DNA of 64,000 bases from Mucilaginibacter myungsuensis. Lineage in GTDB: Bacteria; Bacteroidota; Bacteroidia; Sphingobacteriales; Sphingobacteriaceae. A model generated the notes under the pieces. It was given only the letters and a program-made list of their open reading frames with translations. It ran no database searches and had not been told where the DNA came from. Below, piece after piece: positions 1 to 8,375 of the stretch; position 1 is the stretch's first letter; every line of letters begins with the position of its first letter. The position numbers and the translations under genes are program-made. Where the stretch lies: NCBI RefSeq assembly GCF_015222005.1, contig NZ_JADFFL010000001.1, forward strand, positions 248,001-312,000. Reading direction: 5' to 3'.

Positions 1-2064
1 CGGGCGTTTTGCAGCGGCAGCTTTATTATCCGCCTTCACGTAAAACTTAGGGAACAAAGTTGGCTCCTGTATCCCATGGCTTTTGATATCATCAGATATG
101 GCTACCCAATTTACCTGGTAGGTTTTAGCGCCGGTCTTCTTTTCGCCAACAAAACGTAGGCGTACGTGGTCGTCGTCGGATAACGAATTCATGTCCGGGC
201 CATCAGGCTTAAAATTGATATTAAATCGGTAGCCATTAACGGTCTCTACTACAGCAGTTTTCCATTTTCCATTGGCGTACTTGGTGATCTTGGTAAGTTG
301 GCCATCTGTAAAACGTACTTTATTAGCTTCGTAAAGGAACGGATAGGCCGGTATTTTTCCCGCCTCGGCTAACTCGAATACCTTTTTGTCATCTTTGATG
401 ATATAAGAAGGCCAGATCTCAATATATTTAAATTCTTTACCGATGGTCTCACCAAAGGATTTCAATTTCAAAACGTCGCCCACTTTAAGAATGTTGGCTA
501 ATTGTTTTTGCTGGGCGCGCCCCGTCGCAATAAAATACTCCTGACCGGCGTGGTCAAATGTCAAACCTTTATTGCCACGGTTATCGGTCGCATTAGCTTT
601 GATCTTTACGGTAACTTCGCCCGCTTTATGAAACTCGTCTATCGATTTCTTTTTTATCTTGAAATCATCGGACTTACGATAAGCATCCTCTTTCTCACGT
701 GCTGCTTCGCCCGCCGGGCTAAGTTTCTGGCGATACTTGTTGGTATCGATCACAGGCTCTTGTGCAGCGTCCTTAAAATCTTTACCAGCGCTATATAACA
801 TCTCACCGCCTTTATAAATACTTTCTGGCTTTAGTTGCAACGGTTCGCTGATCTTCATTTCCATCAGTCCCTTAGCTTTAGGCTCGAAATCTATGATAAA
901 GGTCTGGACTTTAATAGAAAGCTCATCCCCTACTTTAAGATCAGGCATCTGAGGAAGGTTGAAGTGCAAGATCTGATACGGATACCCTTCATATTTAACT
1001 TTTAACAGGTCAAGCTTACCATCATTAAATTCCAGATCCGTAACTTTAACTTTGATGGTTTTGTCCACAAAGGCATGCGATCTTTTATAATAATCCGTCT
1101 TTTTAAAGTCCTCGATGACCTTGGGTAATTCAAGCTTCTTCAGCTTCTGAGGTCTGTCGATCACATTGTGTGCCTTCTCACTTTTCTTTAAGCTGGCAAA
1201 GGCCAGCGAGCTGATCAGTACCACGGGTACGAACAGCAGGTAGATCACTTTTTTCATATTGGTTGTCGGTTTAATAAATAACATAGTGATGCGCTTTTTA
1301 AGCGGCACTTTACTAAAGTTGTGATAGAGTATGCCATTGCCGGCGACCGACAAATGTAGCAGCAGGTTAGCGTAGTTCTGTTTGTCGGTATCGTTCGCTA
1401 CCGCATGGTCTACCTCAAACTCGTGGTTCTCTTCCACCGAGCGTGCATACAGATAAATGAACGGGTTGAACCACAATATGATCTGTGCAAGTTTCACGAT
1501 AATCCTATCGGCAGAGTGGTACAACTTCACGTGCATCATCTCGTGTGCGATGATCTGCCGGATCTCGTCAGCACTTAGCTCGCCCTCGTTCACAAAAATA
1601 TAGTTAAGGAAAGAGCCGTTACTGACCTTGTTGTTGCCGCTCAAAATGTTCACATTGCCAAGTTTGCTTATCTGTTTGCCTTTCAACCGCTTGAAAAAAG
1701 CCAATAGCGTAATCAGTAAGTGCACACTTAGTGCTGCTACCGCGATATAATATGTGTAGCGTAAAACGTCTTGCCATTTTACTGGCTTACTTATGGTCGC
1801 CTCGTCGACTGTCAGGGTAAACACAGTTGGTTCGGCTGGTTGCGGAGCGTAGTTGTAAACCACTTGCTCCACAACCCCGGTATAAGGTTTAGGTTCGTTA
1901 ATATCAATCTTGATCAGCGGGATCAGGAAACTCAGTATCACCGTTGATAGCAAATACCATCTATTGATGGAAAAGAACGTCAACTTGCGCAAGAACGCGT
2001 AATAGAACAGGTAGAAAACCGCTGTGCAGCCGGTCACCTGTGCCAGGTAAATGATCATGTTCAT
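1..2064 (-). CDS. BlaR1/MecR1-like M56 family peptidase, partial
   Basis: Runs off the left edge; 688 codons are in the window without a stop. The N-terminus has hydrophobic segments (about residues 3-25, 35-52 and 100-125) followed by a zinc metallopeptidase motif H174-E-M-M-H178 and a downstream EVDHA stretch, as in M56 sensor peptidases such as BlaR1. A further hydrophobic segment lies near residue 270, and about 400 hydrophilic, lysine-rich residues follow that I cannot assign. The start ATG (2064-2062) overlaps the TGA of the upstream repressor gene in an ATGA, so the two are translationally coupled. By family knowledge the protein senses an envelope signal across the inner membrane and triggers loss of the repressor. 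The signal is unknown, and antibiotic resistance should not be assumed from the family name. Confidence 0.85.
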   Translation of the reverse strand, partial: MNMIIYLAQVTGCTAVFYLFYYAFLRKLTFFSINRWYLLSTVILSFLIPLIKIDINEPKPYTGVVEQVVYNYAPQPAEPTVFTLTVDEATISKPVKWQDVLRYTYYIAVAALSVHLLITLLAFFKRLKGKQISKLGNVNILSGNNKVSNGSFLNYIFVNEGELSADEIRQIIAHEMMHVKLYHSADRIIVKLAQIILWFNPFIYLYARSVEENHEFEVDHAVANDTDKQNYANLLLHLSVAGNGILYHNFSKVPLKKRITMLFIKPTTNMKKVIYLLFVPVVLISSLAFASLKKSEKAHNVIDRPQKLKKLELPKVIEDFKKTDYYKRSHAFVDKTIKVKVTDLEFNDGKLDLLKVKYEGYPYQILHFNLPQMPDLKVGDELSIKVQTFIIDFEPKAKGLMEMKISEPLQLKPESIYKGGEMLYSAGKDFKDAAQEPVIDTNKYRQKLSPAGEAAREKEDAYRKSDDFKIKKKSIDEFHKAGEVTVKIKANATDNRGNKGLTFDHAGQEYFIATGRAQQKQLANILKVGDVLKLKSFGETIGKEFKYIEIWPSYIIKDDKKVFELAEAGKIPAYPFLYEANKVRFTDGQLTKITKYANGKWKTAVVETVNGYRFNINFKPDGPDMNSLSDDDHVRLRFVGEKKTGAKTYQVNWVAISDDIKSHGIQEPTLFPKFYVKADNKAAAAKRP

Positions 2065-2429
2065 GATTTTTTGCTTTGGCTAATAATGTCCTTTATCTTA
2101 TTCACGTCCTCTTCGCTCAGTTGCTCCTCTTTAACCATAAAACTGAAAAGGCTTTCGGCCGAGTTATCGAAATAACCCGAGAAGAACTTCTTGAAAGACG
2201 ATTTGCGGTAGTCGCTTTTACTGATAGCCGGGAAATACTCGTAGGTCTTGCCATAAGCTTTATAATCCACGTACCCTTTCTTTTCCAAAAGTCTTACAAC
2301 AGACGATATGGTGTTGTAGGGCGGCTTAGGATCATCGGGCAATTCATCGATGATATCCTTCACAAAGGCTGTTTTTAATCGCCACAAAATGTGCATTACG
2401 CGTTCTTCGGTCTTGGTTAGCTCTTCCAT
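2061..2429 (-). CDS. BlaI/MecI/CopY family transcriptional repressor
   Basis: 122 residues, the usual length for BlaI/MecI. The N-terminal winged helix begins LTKTEERVMHILW and continues through an SSVVRLLEKKGYV recognition region to a YEYFPAIS wing; the C-terminal half is the helical dimerisation part. It overlaps the following M56 sensor gene by 4 bp, the standard bla/mec-type two-gene module. By family knowledge it represses its own operon until the partner peptidase inactivates it. A TAAGTTTG box lies 4 nt before the ATG and palindromes lie just upstream, consistent with autoregulation. Target genes beyond this operon cannot be told from the window. Confidence 0.9.
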   Translation of the reverse strand: MEELTKTEERVMHILWRLKTAFVKDIIDELPDDPKPPYNTISSVVRLLEKKGYVDYKAYGKTYEYFPAISKSDYRKSSFKKFFSGYFDNSAESLFSFMVKEEQLSEEDVNKIKDIISQSKKS

Positions 2430-2433
2430 AACT

Positions 2434-2464
2434 CAAACTTAAAACTTACTTTTCAGTTTTACAA
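2434..2464 (-). promoter_or_regulatory. Candidate promoter of the BlaI/M56 operon
   Basis: On the minus strand TTG (2464-2462) is followed after 20 nt by TAAGTTTG (2441-2434), matching the Bacteroidota -33/-7 pattern. The box ends 4 nt before the ATG at 2429, so the transcript would be leaderless or nearly so. Confidence 0.55.
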
Positions 2465-2471
2465 CTATTTT

Positions 2472-2520
2472 ATACGTTTTAAAACGTATTTATCAGTTTT
2501 ATAAGTTAAAAAACTGATAA
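2472..2520. promoter_or_regulatory. Two palindromes, candidate BlaI-type operators
   Basis: ATACGTTTTAAAACGTAT (2472-2489) is a perfect 18-bp palindrome. It is followed directly by an inverted repeat with 11-bp arms, TTATCAGTTTT (2490-2500) and AAAACTGATAA (2510-2520), with 9 nt between. The half-site TCAGTTTT occurs again at 2453-2460, between the -33 and -7 boxes of the operon. The position just upstream of a BlaI-family gene suggests operators; which dyad is bound is inference. Confidence 0.5.
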
Positions 2521-2538
2521 TCAACATATATAAATTAT

Positions 2539-2678
2539 AATTGCAAAGAACACGAGACTTTCGCAAAGGACTTAACGGGCATTGTAGTCAACTAAAAAGT
2601 AATCATATCGACTAATATCTTTATGTTCTTTGTGTCTTGTGCCTTACCCGAGATCCTTTGTGGACTTTGTGGTTAAAC
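2539..2678. repeat. Degenerate CACAAAG-type intergenic repeat
   Basis: The gap between the BlaI gene and argB (2430-2781) holds the operators and, after them, CAAAGAACA-like words on the left and TTCTTTGTGTCTTGTG / CCTTTGTGGACTTTGTGG words on the right. These are loosely inverted and resemble the clearer copies at 40705-40786 and 50431-50535. Nothing else is seen in this gap apart from a near-consensus -7 box (TATTTTCG) before argB. Confidence 0.4.
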
Positions 2679-2781
2679 TCACCCGCCTCCGCCCCATACT
2701 CTACCAATTCAGTAGTTTAATTTCACATTTACGACGGATGTTTACCCGCGTTTACCTATTTTCGCAAAATTTCAATTGCGC

Positions 2782-3573
2782 ATGCTACCTCTCTATGTGA
2801 TCAAGATCGGCGGGAACGTCATCGATAATTCTGAAGCTTTACATCGTTTCTTGGAGACCTTTACCAAACTGAAGGGCCATAAGATATTGGTGCACGGCGG
2901 CGGTAAGGTAGCTACTAAACTAGCGGAAGATCTGGGTATAGAGTCGCAATTGGTAGATGGCCGTCGCATTACCGACATTGAGACATTGCGTGTGGTGACC
3001 ATGGTTTACGGCGGATTGATCAGCAAAAATATCACCGCGCAACTACAACGTTACGGCACCAACGCCATTGGCCTTACCGGTGCTGACGGCAATTTTATTA
3101 AAGGCAAAAAACGCCCGGTAAAAACTATCGATTACGGCTACGTAGGCGACCTTGACGATAACTCGGTCAACGCCAAAGGTATCAGCGACCTGCTGAATGC
3201 CGGCTTCACCCCTGTCTTTGCGGCTTTAAGTCACGATGGAGAAGGTCAGCTTTTGAATACAAATGCAGATACCATAGCCTCAGCACTGGCGGTCGGCCTT
3301 TCATCTTTATATCAAACTACCCTCATCTACTGCTTCGAAAAGAAAGGCGTATTACAGGATATAGACGACCCGGAGTCATTAGTTAGGGATATCAATCCCG
3401 AGCGTTACGACGAGCTTAAAGCAGCCGGTATCATCCACAGCGGGATGCTACCTAAGTTGGATAATGCGTTCAAAGCGATAGATATGGGCGTACAAGCAGT
3501 TATCATTGGTCATGCCGATGATCTGAGACAAACTAACGAGGGCGGTACTTTTGGTACACGATTAAGCAAATAA
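2782..3573 (+). CDS. argB: Acetylglutamate kinase (amino acid kinase family)
   Basis: 263 residues from ATG 2782; a TTG two codons upstream (2776) is possible but less likely. It phosphorylates the gamma-carboxylate of N-acetylglutamate in cytoplasmic arginine biosynthesis. Family signatures are YVIKIGGNVID at the N-terminus, the HGGGK phosphate loop, the substrate-loop GLTGADGNFIKGK, and a C-terminal GGTFGTRL. Some Bacteroidetes use N-succinyl instead of N-acetyl intermediates in arginine synthesis, so the exact acyl substrate is uncertain. proC follows 4 nt after the stop, so the pair is probably one operon; no other arg gene is in the window. Confidence 0.9.
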   Translation: MLPLYVIKIGGNVIDNSEALHRFLETFTKLKGHKILVHGGGKVATKLAEDLGIESQLVDGRRITDIETLRVVTMVYGGLISKNITAQLQRYGTNAIGLTGADGNFIKGKKRPVKTIDYGYVGDLDDNSVNAKGISDLLNAGFTPVFAALSHDGEGQLLNTNADTIASALAVGLSSLYQTTLIYCFEKKGVLQDIDDPESLVRDINPERYDELKAAGIIHSGMLPKLDNAFKAIDMGVQAVIIGHADDLRQTNEGGTFGTRLSK

Positions 3574-3577
3574 CAAC

Positions 3578-4390
3578 ATGAACACACAAGCAATTGCCAT
3601 TTTAGGCAGCGGAAATATAGGCCTGTCATTGGCCAAAGGATTAGTTAAAGCAGGCATTTATCAGCCCGAGCAGATCGCGTTAACGCGCCGTAACATATCA
3701 GCCTTATCAATTTTAAAAGAACAAGGTTACATCACTACATCTAACAATGCTGAAGCCGTGGCCAATGCTACGATCATCGTGTTAGCCATCCTTCCGCAAC
3801 AATTGAATAAGTTACTGGACGAGATCAAACCGTCTATCGACCCAAGCAAACACCTGCTGATATCTGTAGTATCCGGCGTAAGCTGCCAGGATGTGCGCGA
3901 GCATTTAGGTTTGGATGTACAGGTGGTCCGCGCAATGCCTAATACGGCTATCGCCATTGGCCACTCTATGACCTGTATCGCAACCGATACAGCTTCGGAC
4001 GCTAACATTAGTTTGGTCACTTCATTGTTCGATACCGTTGGGGTGAGCATCCGAATTAATGAGGAACTGATGACATCGGCAACTGCGCTTTGCGCTTGCG
4101 GCATCGCCTTCTTTTTAAGATCGATACGTGCTGCTTCGCAAGGTGGTACCGAGATAGGTTTCCATGCGCACGATGCATTAAAAATGGCTGCGCAAACTGC
4201 CAAAGGTGCCGCCGATCTTCTTTTACAATTAGCATCGCACCCCGAGCAAGAGATCGATAAGGTAACATCTCCAAAGGGATGTACTATTGCCGGCCTGAAC
4301 GAAATGGAGCATAACGGTTTCAGCTCGGCCATGATCAAGGGGATCAAAACATCTGCGGAGAAAGCAGGCATTCTGTACAAGCAGTCGTAG
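3578..4390 (+). CDS. proC: Pyrroline-5-carboxylate reductase
   Basis: 270 residues, normal for ProC. It reduces 1-pyrroline-5-carboxylate to proline with NAD(P)H. The N-terminal Rossmann fingerprint is AILGSGNIGLSLAKGL. Mid-protein VVRAMPNTAIAIGHSM is the conserved ProC signature, and the C-terminus carries the dimerisation helices with VTSPKGCTIAGLNEME. It starts 4 nt after argB and is probably cotranscribed with it, linking glutamate-derived arginine and proline synthesis. Confidence 0.9.
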   Translation: MNTQAIAILGSGNIGLSLAKGLVKAGIYQPEQIALTRRNISALSILKEQGYITTSNNAEAVANATIIVLAILPQQLNKLLDEIKPSIDPSKHLLISVVSGVSCQDVREHLGLDVQVVRAMPNTAIAIGHSMTCIATDTASDANISLVTSLFDTVGVSIRINEELMTSATALCACGIAFFLRSIRAASQGGTEIGFHAHDALKMAAQTAKGAADLLLQLASHPEQEIDKVTSPKGCTIAGLNEMEHNGFSSAMIKGIKTSAEKAGILYKQS

Positions 4391-4536
4391 GCTGCTTTGT
4401 CGAAATGGTAAGCCACCCTGCCGAAATGAAAATTAATTAAGATATTTGCGCTCCCGAATAAAAACTAAAATAATAATTACCAATAGCTTAGGCAGCGCGG
4501 TCTTTTCAGGGCAAGTGTTTTGCTAAGCAAGGGTAA

Positions 4537-5928
4537 ATGAATAATAACATGCTCACAGTAGAAAAAATAGGCGGCACGTCAATGAGTGCCCTTAAGAACG
4601 TAATTGATAACATCATCCTTTTTAATCGCACCGGCGACGAATTGTATAACCGCATTTTTGTGGTGTCGGCATTCTCGGGCGTAACTAATTTACTATTAGA
4701 GAATAAAAAGACCGCCGAGCCGGGCGTTTACCACCGTCTTGCGCAGATGCAGGATTTTCATAAACCACTTATCGATCTGGTGGCCAAATTGAAAGAGATC
4801 AACACACAATATGTTGACCTTGGTTTGAACTTGGCTGCTGCTGATGAGTTTATCGAAAAACATGTTGCTGATGCTCAAAAATACTTGGAGAACCTGTCTA
4901 ACATATTGGCTTCAGGCTATGTAAGTAGAGACAATATTTTACAAGCAGCCCGCGAAATATTGGCGTCCATCGGCGAAAGCCACTCTGCCTGGAATTTTAC
5001 TAATATTCTGCAAAACATGGGCATCAATGCCACATTGGTCGACCTGAGTGGTTTGCACGATAATCGTCCGTTTACCATTGATCAACGCATTAAACATGCG
5101 TTTGACGGTATCGAATTAGCCAAAACCATTTGCATTGTGACCGGCTATGTTAAAGGTACCGAAGGCATTATGCGGGAGTTTGACCGCGGTTACAGCGAGG
5201 TTACTTTCAGCAAGATCGCCGAGGAGTTGAAACCGACCGAAGCGATCATTCATAAAGAATATCACCTGTCTACAGCCGATCCGGGTATTGTCGGTATCGA
5301 GAACTGCCATCCGGTAGGTAATACCAATTACGATATCGCCGATCAATTAGCTGATGTGGGTATGGAAGCCATTCACCCTAAGGCATCAAAACCACTGGAG
5401 ATAAATGGAATCAACCTGCGTATCAAAAACACTTTCGAGCCTGCTCATCAAGGTACGCTGATCACCAAGGATTTCATTTGCGAGACCAAACGAGTAGAAG
5501 TAATCACTGGTACTGATAAACTGATCTTAATAGACGTTTACGACCCATTAATGGTAAGTAACGTTGGTACCGACTTAAAGATCATGCAGGTTTTCTTTGA
5601 CCATAACGTAAGCTATATTTTCAAGGCAACGAGTGCAAATAGTATCTCAATAGTGATATGGGAACGTGACTTGAACGATGGCCTTATACAGGAACTGGAA
5701 GCAAACTTTGAGAAAATAGCTGTTGAGAAAACCGCTATGGTTTGCATGCTGGGCACCAATATGGATCAGCCGGGTTTATTGGCCCGCGCTGCCGCTGCCC
5801 TTACCGAGGCAGGCATCAACATCATGAGTGCAGGTTTTGCCCTGCGCAAAGTAAACATCCAGTTTTTGGTAGCGAGAGAGTCATTTAAGGACGCGGTGAT
5901 CGCGCTGAACCGAGCGATGGCCAACTAA
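4537..5928 (+). CDS. Aspartate kinase, KIGGTSM (ectoine-type-like) subgroup
   Basis: 463 residues: an N-terminal amino acid kinase domain and two C-terminal ACT domains (the last around residues 400-460, MLGTNMDQPGLLARAAAAL). It phosphorylates aspartate at the head of the lysine/threonine/methionine pathway. The lysine loop reads EKIGGTSMS rather than the usual KFGGTSV. I associate that form with the aspartokinase of ectoine clusters and related Bacteroidota enzymes (recalled, not searched). No ectABC genes are in the window. A leader of about 90 nt precedes it with a weak GCTTAG/CTAAGC stem (4486-4491/4523-4528); I do not see a lysine riboswitch. ATG 4549 is an alternative start. Confidence 0.85.
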   Translation: MNNNMLTVEKIGGTSMSALKNVIDNIILFNRTGDELYNRIFVVSAFSGVTNLLLENKKTAEPGVYHRLAQMQDFHKPLIDLVAKLKEINTQYVDLGLNLAAADEFIEKHVADAQKYLENLSNILASGYVSRDNILQAAREILASIGESHSAWNFTNILQNMGINATLVDLSGLHDNRPFTIDQRIKHAFDGIELAKTICIVTGYVKGTEGIMREFDRGYSEVTFSKIAEELKPTEAIIHKEYHLSTADPGIVGIENCHPVGNTNYDIADQLADVGMEAIHPKASKPLEINGINLRIKNTFEPAHQGTLITKDFICETKRVEVITGTDKLILIDVYDPLMVSNVGTDLKIMQVFFDHNVSYIFKATSANSISIVIWERDLNDGLIQELEANFEKIAVEKTAMVCMLGTNMDQPGLLARAAAALTEAGINIMSAGFALRKVNIQFLVARESFKDAVIALNRAMAN

Positions 5929-5937
5929 TTTTGAATG

Positions 5938-6056
5938 CGAAATGCGGAATGCCAATTGCGAAATAATTAAGTAGGTAATTTACCTTCATTTCGAATTTGA
6001 CATTTCGCATTTCGATATCCTTAAAACCAATTTCGCAATTGGCATTCCGCATTTCG
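5938..6056. repeat. 27-bp perfect interrupted inverted repeat
   Basis: Arms 5938-5964 and 6030-6056 are perfect reverse complements over 27 bp, built around the words CGAAATGCGGAATGCC and CCAATTGCGAAAT. The 65-nt middle repeats pieces of the same words (CATTTCGCATTTCGA at 6001-6015). It fills the convergent gap between the aspartate kinase stop and the DUF4130 gene stop. It has no U-tract, so it is not a normal terminator. Confidence 0.85.
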
Positions 6057-6063
6057 ACTTCCT

Positions 6064-6819
6064 TTAGATCTTCTCCGTTAAATGCCGCCAATACCGTTTT
6101 GGTACATGCATTAAATGCAGCTTATTATTTTTCCTTGCGGGGATATTGACGCTTTTAAAATAATTCTTCCATAAAACCTGATACAGTTCTTCTCCCTCAT
6201 CATAAGCGGAAACTACTTTAGTCGGCGTCACGTCTGAGAAATCCAGCGAAATATATTCCGTGTGATGCAAATTATAATGCACCCCATATTTTCGACGGGT
6301 ATCATAAATGATCCATTGCTGATCGGCATATCGGTTCTTAAAATGACGAATGATCAGCGGCAGCACGTTAAAATCAGGTTCGATAGCTGCATAAAATGTT
6401 TCATCTTTTAATTTTTGGAAACGGATAAAAGCTTCCATCCGGTGCTTCTCGCGGCGTACCTTACGGACCAGTTCAGATACACGCATTACGTATTTATTGC
6501 CGTAATCTTCCTCGATATTCTGCCCTGCATCAAAAACGTAACGGATATAACCTAATAACATGTTATCCTCATTCTCAAATTCGGCCAAATGCGCAGCATA
6601 CAAACGTTGCAAGCCCATTCGGGACAGCTTCTGTTTCAAACCAGCCAATACCCGTTCCGCCCTTGCGTTGTCAGTTATCACTTGGATCACCTCGTCAAAC
6701 AAAGCATCGGTTCGCCTCTCCCCTTTTTTCAGGTCGACATAGAGCAGGCGACGTTCATACACTTCGAACGCGGCAGTAAGTAGCCCTTCAAAGCTACCGT
6801 CATATATCAACGTTGTCAT
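6064..6819 (-). CDS. DUF4130 protein, partner of DNA-linked radical SAM protein
   Basis: 251 residues. The sequence matches my recollection of the DUF4130/TIGR03915 family: an N-terminal YDGSFEGLLTAAFEVYE block, a central RVSELVRKVRREKHRMEAFIRF block, and a C-terminal PARKNNKLHLMHVPKRYWRHLTEK. The biochemical role is unproven. In other bacteria the domain is found next to, or fused with, uracil-DNA glycosylase-like proteins and always with the neighbouring radical SAM protein. Its ATG follows the TAA of the radical SAM gene after one base, so the two are translationally coupled. No glycosylase gene is adjacent here. Confidence 0.8.
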   Translation of the reverse strand: MTTLIYDGSFEGLLTAAFEVYERRLLYVDLKKGERRTDALFDEVIQVITDNARAERVLAGLKQKLSRMGLQRLYAAHLAEFENEDNMLLGYIRYVFDAGQNIEEDYGNKYVMRVSELVRKVRREKHRMEAFIRFQKLKDETFYAAIEPDFNVLPLIIRHFKNRYADQQWIIYDTRRKYGVHYNLHHTEYISLDFSDVTPTKVVSAYDEGEELYQVLWKNYFKSVNIPARKNNKLHLMHVPKRYWRHLTEKI

Positions 6820-6820
6820 A

Positions 6821-8077
6821 TTAAAACAGGTTGAGTTGAGTGTGCGAATTTTTTAAATATTTACTGGTCGACTCTGCCAAAATAAATTGCTTGATCCTAC
6901 TGCCGGTCAGGTCGCGACGTTCAAATTCGCTGCTGTTGCAGGTCACAAAATAACGGGCACGATTTAGGGCGATGCCCAACTTTTTCAAATGATCCCAATT
7001 CAGTTTACCGAACTTTCGCGCGCTCACGATCTTATGCGCTGATTGTACGCCTATCCCTGGCACACGCAAGATCAATTGCAGGTCGGCCTTATTAATATCC
7101 AGAGGGAATACCTCCATATTACGCAAGGCCCAGCTCAACTTCGGGTCGATGTCCAGATCCAACAATGGCTGGTCGTGATTTACGATCTCGTTCACGTGGA
7201 AACCGTAATTGCGCATCAACCAATCGGCCTGGTACAATCTATTCTCCCTGACCATTGGCACGGCGGTATTTAACTCAGGTAAGCGTTTATCAGCCAATAC
7301 CGGCACATAACCAGAGTAATACACCCGACGCAGCTTATAGCTTTTGTAAAAGCTTGCCGCGGTGTACAGCACCTGCATATCCGTCTCAGGCGTGGCACCA
7401 ACGATCATCTGAGTACTCTGCCCCGCCGGTGCAAACATTGGCGCTTTCTTAAATAGCTTCTTCTCTTCGGTTCGCTGAATGATCTCGGTCTTTAAAAAGC
7501 CCATTGGTTTGATCATTTCCTTGCGGTCTTTTTCAGGTGCTAAGAGTTTGAGTCCCTCCTCGGTCGGCATTTCAAGATTGACACTTAAACGGTCGGCATA
7601 AAGTCCGGCCTCCATCATTAGTTCGTCACTTGCTCCGGGGATGGATTTAAGGTGGATATAACCGTTGAATTTATGCTCAGTACGTAACTTCTTGGCTACC
7701 CGCACCAGGCGTTCCATAGTAAAGTCGGCATCTTTAAAAATACCTGAGCTAAGAAACAAGCCTTCGATATAATTACGTCGATAAAAATTGATGGTCAGAT
7801 CCACTACCTCTTGCACAGTAAAGGCCGCCCGTTTGATATCGTTGGTCTTGCGGGATACGCAATAGGCGCAATCAAAAATGCAGTGGTTGGTAAGCAATAT
7901 CTTCAATAAAGACACACACCGCCCGTCCTCGGTGTATGTATGGCAGATGCCATTGCTGGCATTTCCCAAACCTTTATTTTCATTCTTACGTTTACTCCCG
8001 CTCGATGAGCACGATACATCGTATTTTGCCGCATCGGCCAATATATTCAACTTCTCAACTATCCGCTCCTCATTCAT
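6821..8077 (-). CDS. Putative DNA modification/repair radical SAM protein
   Basis: 418 residues. The radical SAM cluster motif is C66-x3-C70-x2-C73 (NHCIFDCAYC), preceded by further cysteines at 23, 45 and 54. A helix-hairpin-helix-like LRVPGIGVQSAHKIVSARKFGKL region near residues 330-355 suggests nucleic acid binding. This arrangement fits TIGR03916, a family always paired with DUF4130. The reaction is unknown; DNA repair or base modification is inferred from family context. It is the first gene of a two-gene operon, and the 298-bp gap upstream to ohr would hold its promoter. Confidence 0.8.
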   Translation of the reverse strand: MNEERIVEKLNILADAAKYDVSCSSSGSKRKNENKGLGNASNGICHTYTEDGRCVSLLKILLTNHCIFDCAYCVSRKTNDIKRAAFTVQEVVDLTINFYRRNYIEGLFLSSGIFKDADFTMERLVRVAKKLRTEHKFNGYIHLKSIPGASDELMMEAGLYADRLSVNLEMPTEEGLKLLAPEKDRKEMIKPMGFLKTEIIQRTEEKKLFKKAPMFAPAGQSTQMIVGATPETDMQVLYTAASFYKSYKLRRVYYSGYVPVLADKRLPELNTAVPMVRENRLYQADWLMRNYGFHVNEIVNHDQPLLDLDIDPKLSWALRNMEVFPLDINKADLQLILRVPGIGVQSAHKIVSARKFGKLNWDHLKKLGIALNRARYFVTCNSSEFERRDLTGSRIKQFILAESTSKYLKNSHTQLNLF

Positions 8078-8375
8078 TGAGATAAAATTACTAACAATTT
8101 TAGTTTAATCATCAAAAAAGATCAGATCTATTTAGAGATTGAGAAGTTAAGAAAGTTTACAAAGGTTAACATTTTTCAAACTGCATAATATTTAAGTATC
8201 TGCATACCAAATAGTTATAAATATATCAAGTTAAACGGTGTAAACCCTGGGCGACAAGCGATTGCTAAAATTTACCGCAAAAAACCAATTCTTATATAAT
8301 GTATGTTTCGTTTTATGAGCAAGGCGACAAAACTTTCTCCGGTGTCCGGTGGTTGCTTTTTAAAAGATCATCATC
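8078..8375. other. Divergent intergenic region, radical SAM / ohr
   Basis: An AT-rich gap of 298 bp between divergently transcribed genes. A near-consensus -7 box TATGTTTC lies in the ohr-proximal part (around 8301-8308). I see no ORF, RNA gene or long repeat in it. Confidence 0.5.

Noticed and set aside
502..798. 98-codon ORF on the plus strand
   Set aside because: It lies entirely antisense to the M56 peptidase gene, which has clear family motifs; no promoter or family match.
1..2429. Beta-lactam resistance operon
   Set aside because: Only the sensor and repressor are seen; no beta-lactamase gene and no penicillin-binding domain in the visible part of the sensor.
3727..4416. 229-codon ORF antisense to proC
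   Set aside because: Shadow of proC in a GC-biased reading frame; no motif and no start signal.
4441..4536. Lysine riboswitch before the aspartate kinase
   Set aside because: Only about 90 nt of leader with a single 6-bp stem; the size and conserved core of a lysine riboswitch are missing.
5938..6056. Insertion-sequence ends or MITE
   Set aside because: No flanking target duplication seen, no transposase, and the middle consists of the same words as the arms.
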